Source of the DNA: Verrucomicrobiales bacterium
GTDB taxonomy: Bacteria > Verrucomicrobiota > Verrucomicrobiia > Limisphaerales > SXQI01
Reading direction: 5' to 3'
DNA: 6,076 bases
Assembly: GCA_005793025.1 (NCBI GenBank)
Contig: SXQI01000091.1
Coordinates: 1 to 6,076, forward strand
Below, one piece after another: positions 5,604-6,076 of this stretch (positions within the stretch are counted from its first letter, which is position 1; every line of letters begins with the position of its first letter). The notes beneath the pieces are model-generated. The model had not been told where the DNA came from and ran no database searches. It saw only the letters and a list, made by a program, of their open reading frames with translations. The position numbers were made by a program, and so were the translations under genes.

Positions 5604-6076
5604 CGTCCTGTCTTGGAATTCGGGAAGCACCAGAGACTATTCTTGGTTGGTTCGGCGAGAAGCTGATAATACTTTTTCCACTTGAGATACTCGAAATGTC
5701 CACCCATGAGCCCCACGATCGCACCCGTGGAATGCCGTTTTGAGAATCCTTCCCCCGGAGAACTCGAACCGTCATTGAAGTATCCGGGATCTTTCTCATC
5801 AGTCTCCCAGAACAGCATGTCGGTAGGCTTGAAGTCGGTGGCCTTGAATGTTCGGCCCGCTCCACCCGCACTCCAGTCGAAGCTGTCGCTGCTTCGGATC
5901 ACCACCCCACTCATGAGGTAGCTGGTGAATTTGATATTGCTCTGACGCCACGACGCTGTGTTCGTGGGGTGGTTTGGGCACCAATACATTTTCCGGCTCC
6001 GGAGGGTATTGTAGAACAAACCAAGTTGGGGGCCGTAATCCGTTCCGTTCTTCGGCAACGCTTGGCCGGGTTTATA
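5600..6076 (-). CDS. Pseudopilin-like H-X9-DG-family protein, C-terminal part (cut by right window edge)
   Basis: The 158 visible residues are open to the window edge, and the N-terminal prepilin signal and helix would lie outside. The segment GLFYNTLRSRKMYWCPNHPT (residues 19-38), then KFTSYLMSGVV, is typical of the globular half of the large pseudopilin-like proteins of Verrucomicrobiota and Planctomycetota. RHSTGAIVGLMGGHFEYLKW (114-133) is the H-X9-DG region, but the Asp is replaced by Gly (H115, G125, G126). The tail NSLWCFPNSKTGR (146-158) is the usual end of this family, so the C-terminus is intact. These proteins start with a type IV-pilin-like signal and are thought to be processed and exported by a type II secretion/pilus-like apparatus; their actual role is poorly known. 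The TGA overlaps the ATG of the lipoprotein gene. A TTG at 6058 is not taken as the start because the frame continues upstream with no stop. Confidence 0.88.
   Translation of the reverse strand, partial: YKPGQALPKNGTDYGPQLGLFYNTLRSRKMYWCPNHPTNTASWRQSNIKFTSYLMSGVVIRSSDSFDWSAGGAGRTFKATDFKPTDMLFWETDEKDPGYFNDGSSSPGEGFSKRHSTGAIVGLMGGHFEYLKWKKYYQLLAEPTKNSLWCFPNSKTGR

Overview
The window reads almost entirely on the minus strand. It looks like chromosomal DNA of a Verrucomicrobiota-type bacterium. That assignment is inferred from protein style: a large exported protein of alternating PA14-like and Ig-like modules with a C-terminal module I associate with this phylum, and an H-X9-DG-type pseudopilin-like protein. 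I could not check it against a database. I saw no mobile element, CRISPR array, tRNA or rRNA.

Layout, in the direction of minus-strand transcription (right to left). (1) 6076-5600: the C-terminal part of a pseudopilin-like, H-X9-DG-family protein, open at the right edge. (2) 5603-5199: a small predicted lipoprotein of unknown function, joined to gene 1 by an ATGA stop/start overlap. A weak A/T-armed hairpin with a T-run (about 5182-5162) follows it. (3) 5198-4968: a 231-base intergenic stretch with a 19-base near-perfect palindrome (5037-5055) and a possible -10 element. (4) 4967-759: a 1402-residue secreted protein with a signal peptide, four diverged PA14-like modules, Ig-like linkers and a C-terminal module. 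(5) 736-704: a strong intrinsic terminator for gene 4. (6) 654-1: the N-terminal 218 residues of a ComM/YifB-family AAA+ protein, cut by the left edge just before the expected Walker A motif.

The genes fall into three apparent transcription units. Genes 1 and 2 form a translationally coupled pair. Gene 4 stands alone between two terminator-like signals. The comM-like gene is a housekeeping/competence gene with no evident functional link to the others. The most distinctive item is the large modular protein. All four PA14-like copies keep the Asn-x-Asp-Asp-Gly motif, which in characterised PA14 lectins holds a calcium-binding Asp-Asp pair, so a multivalent extracellular glycan-binding role is reasonable but unproven. 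I found no convincing evidence of a wholly new system.
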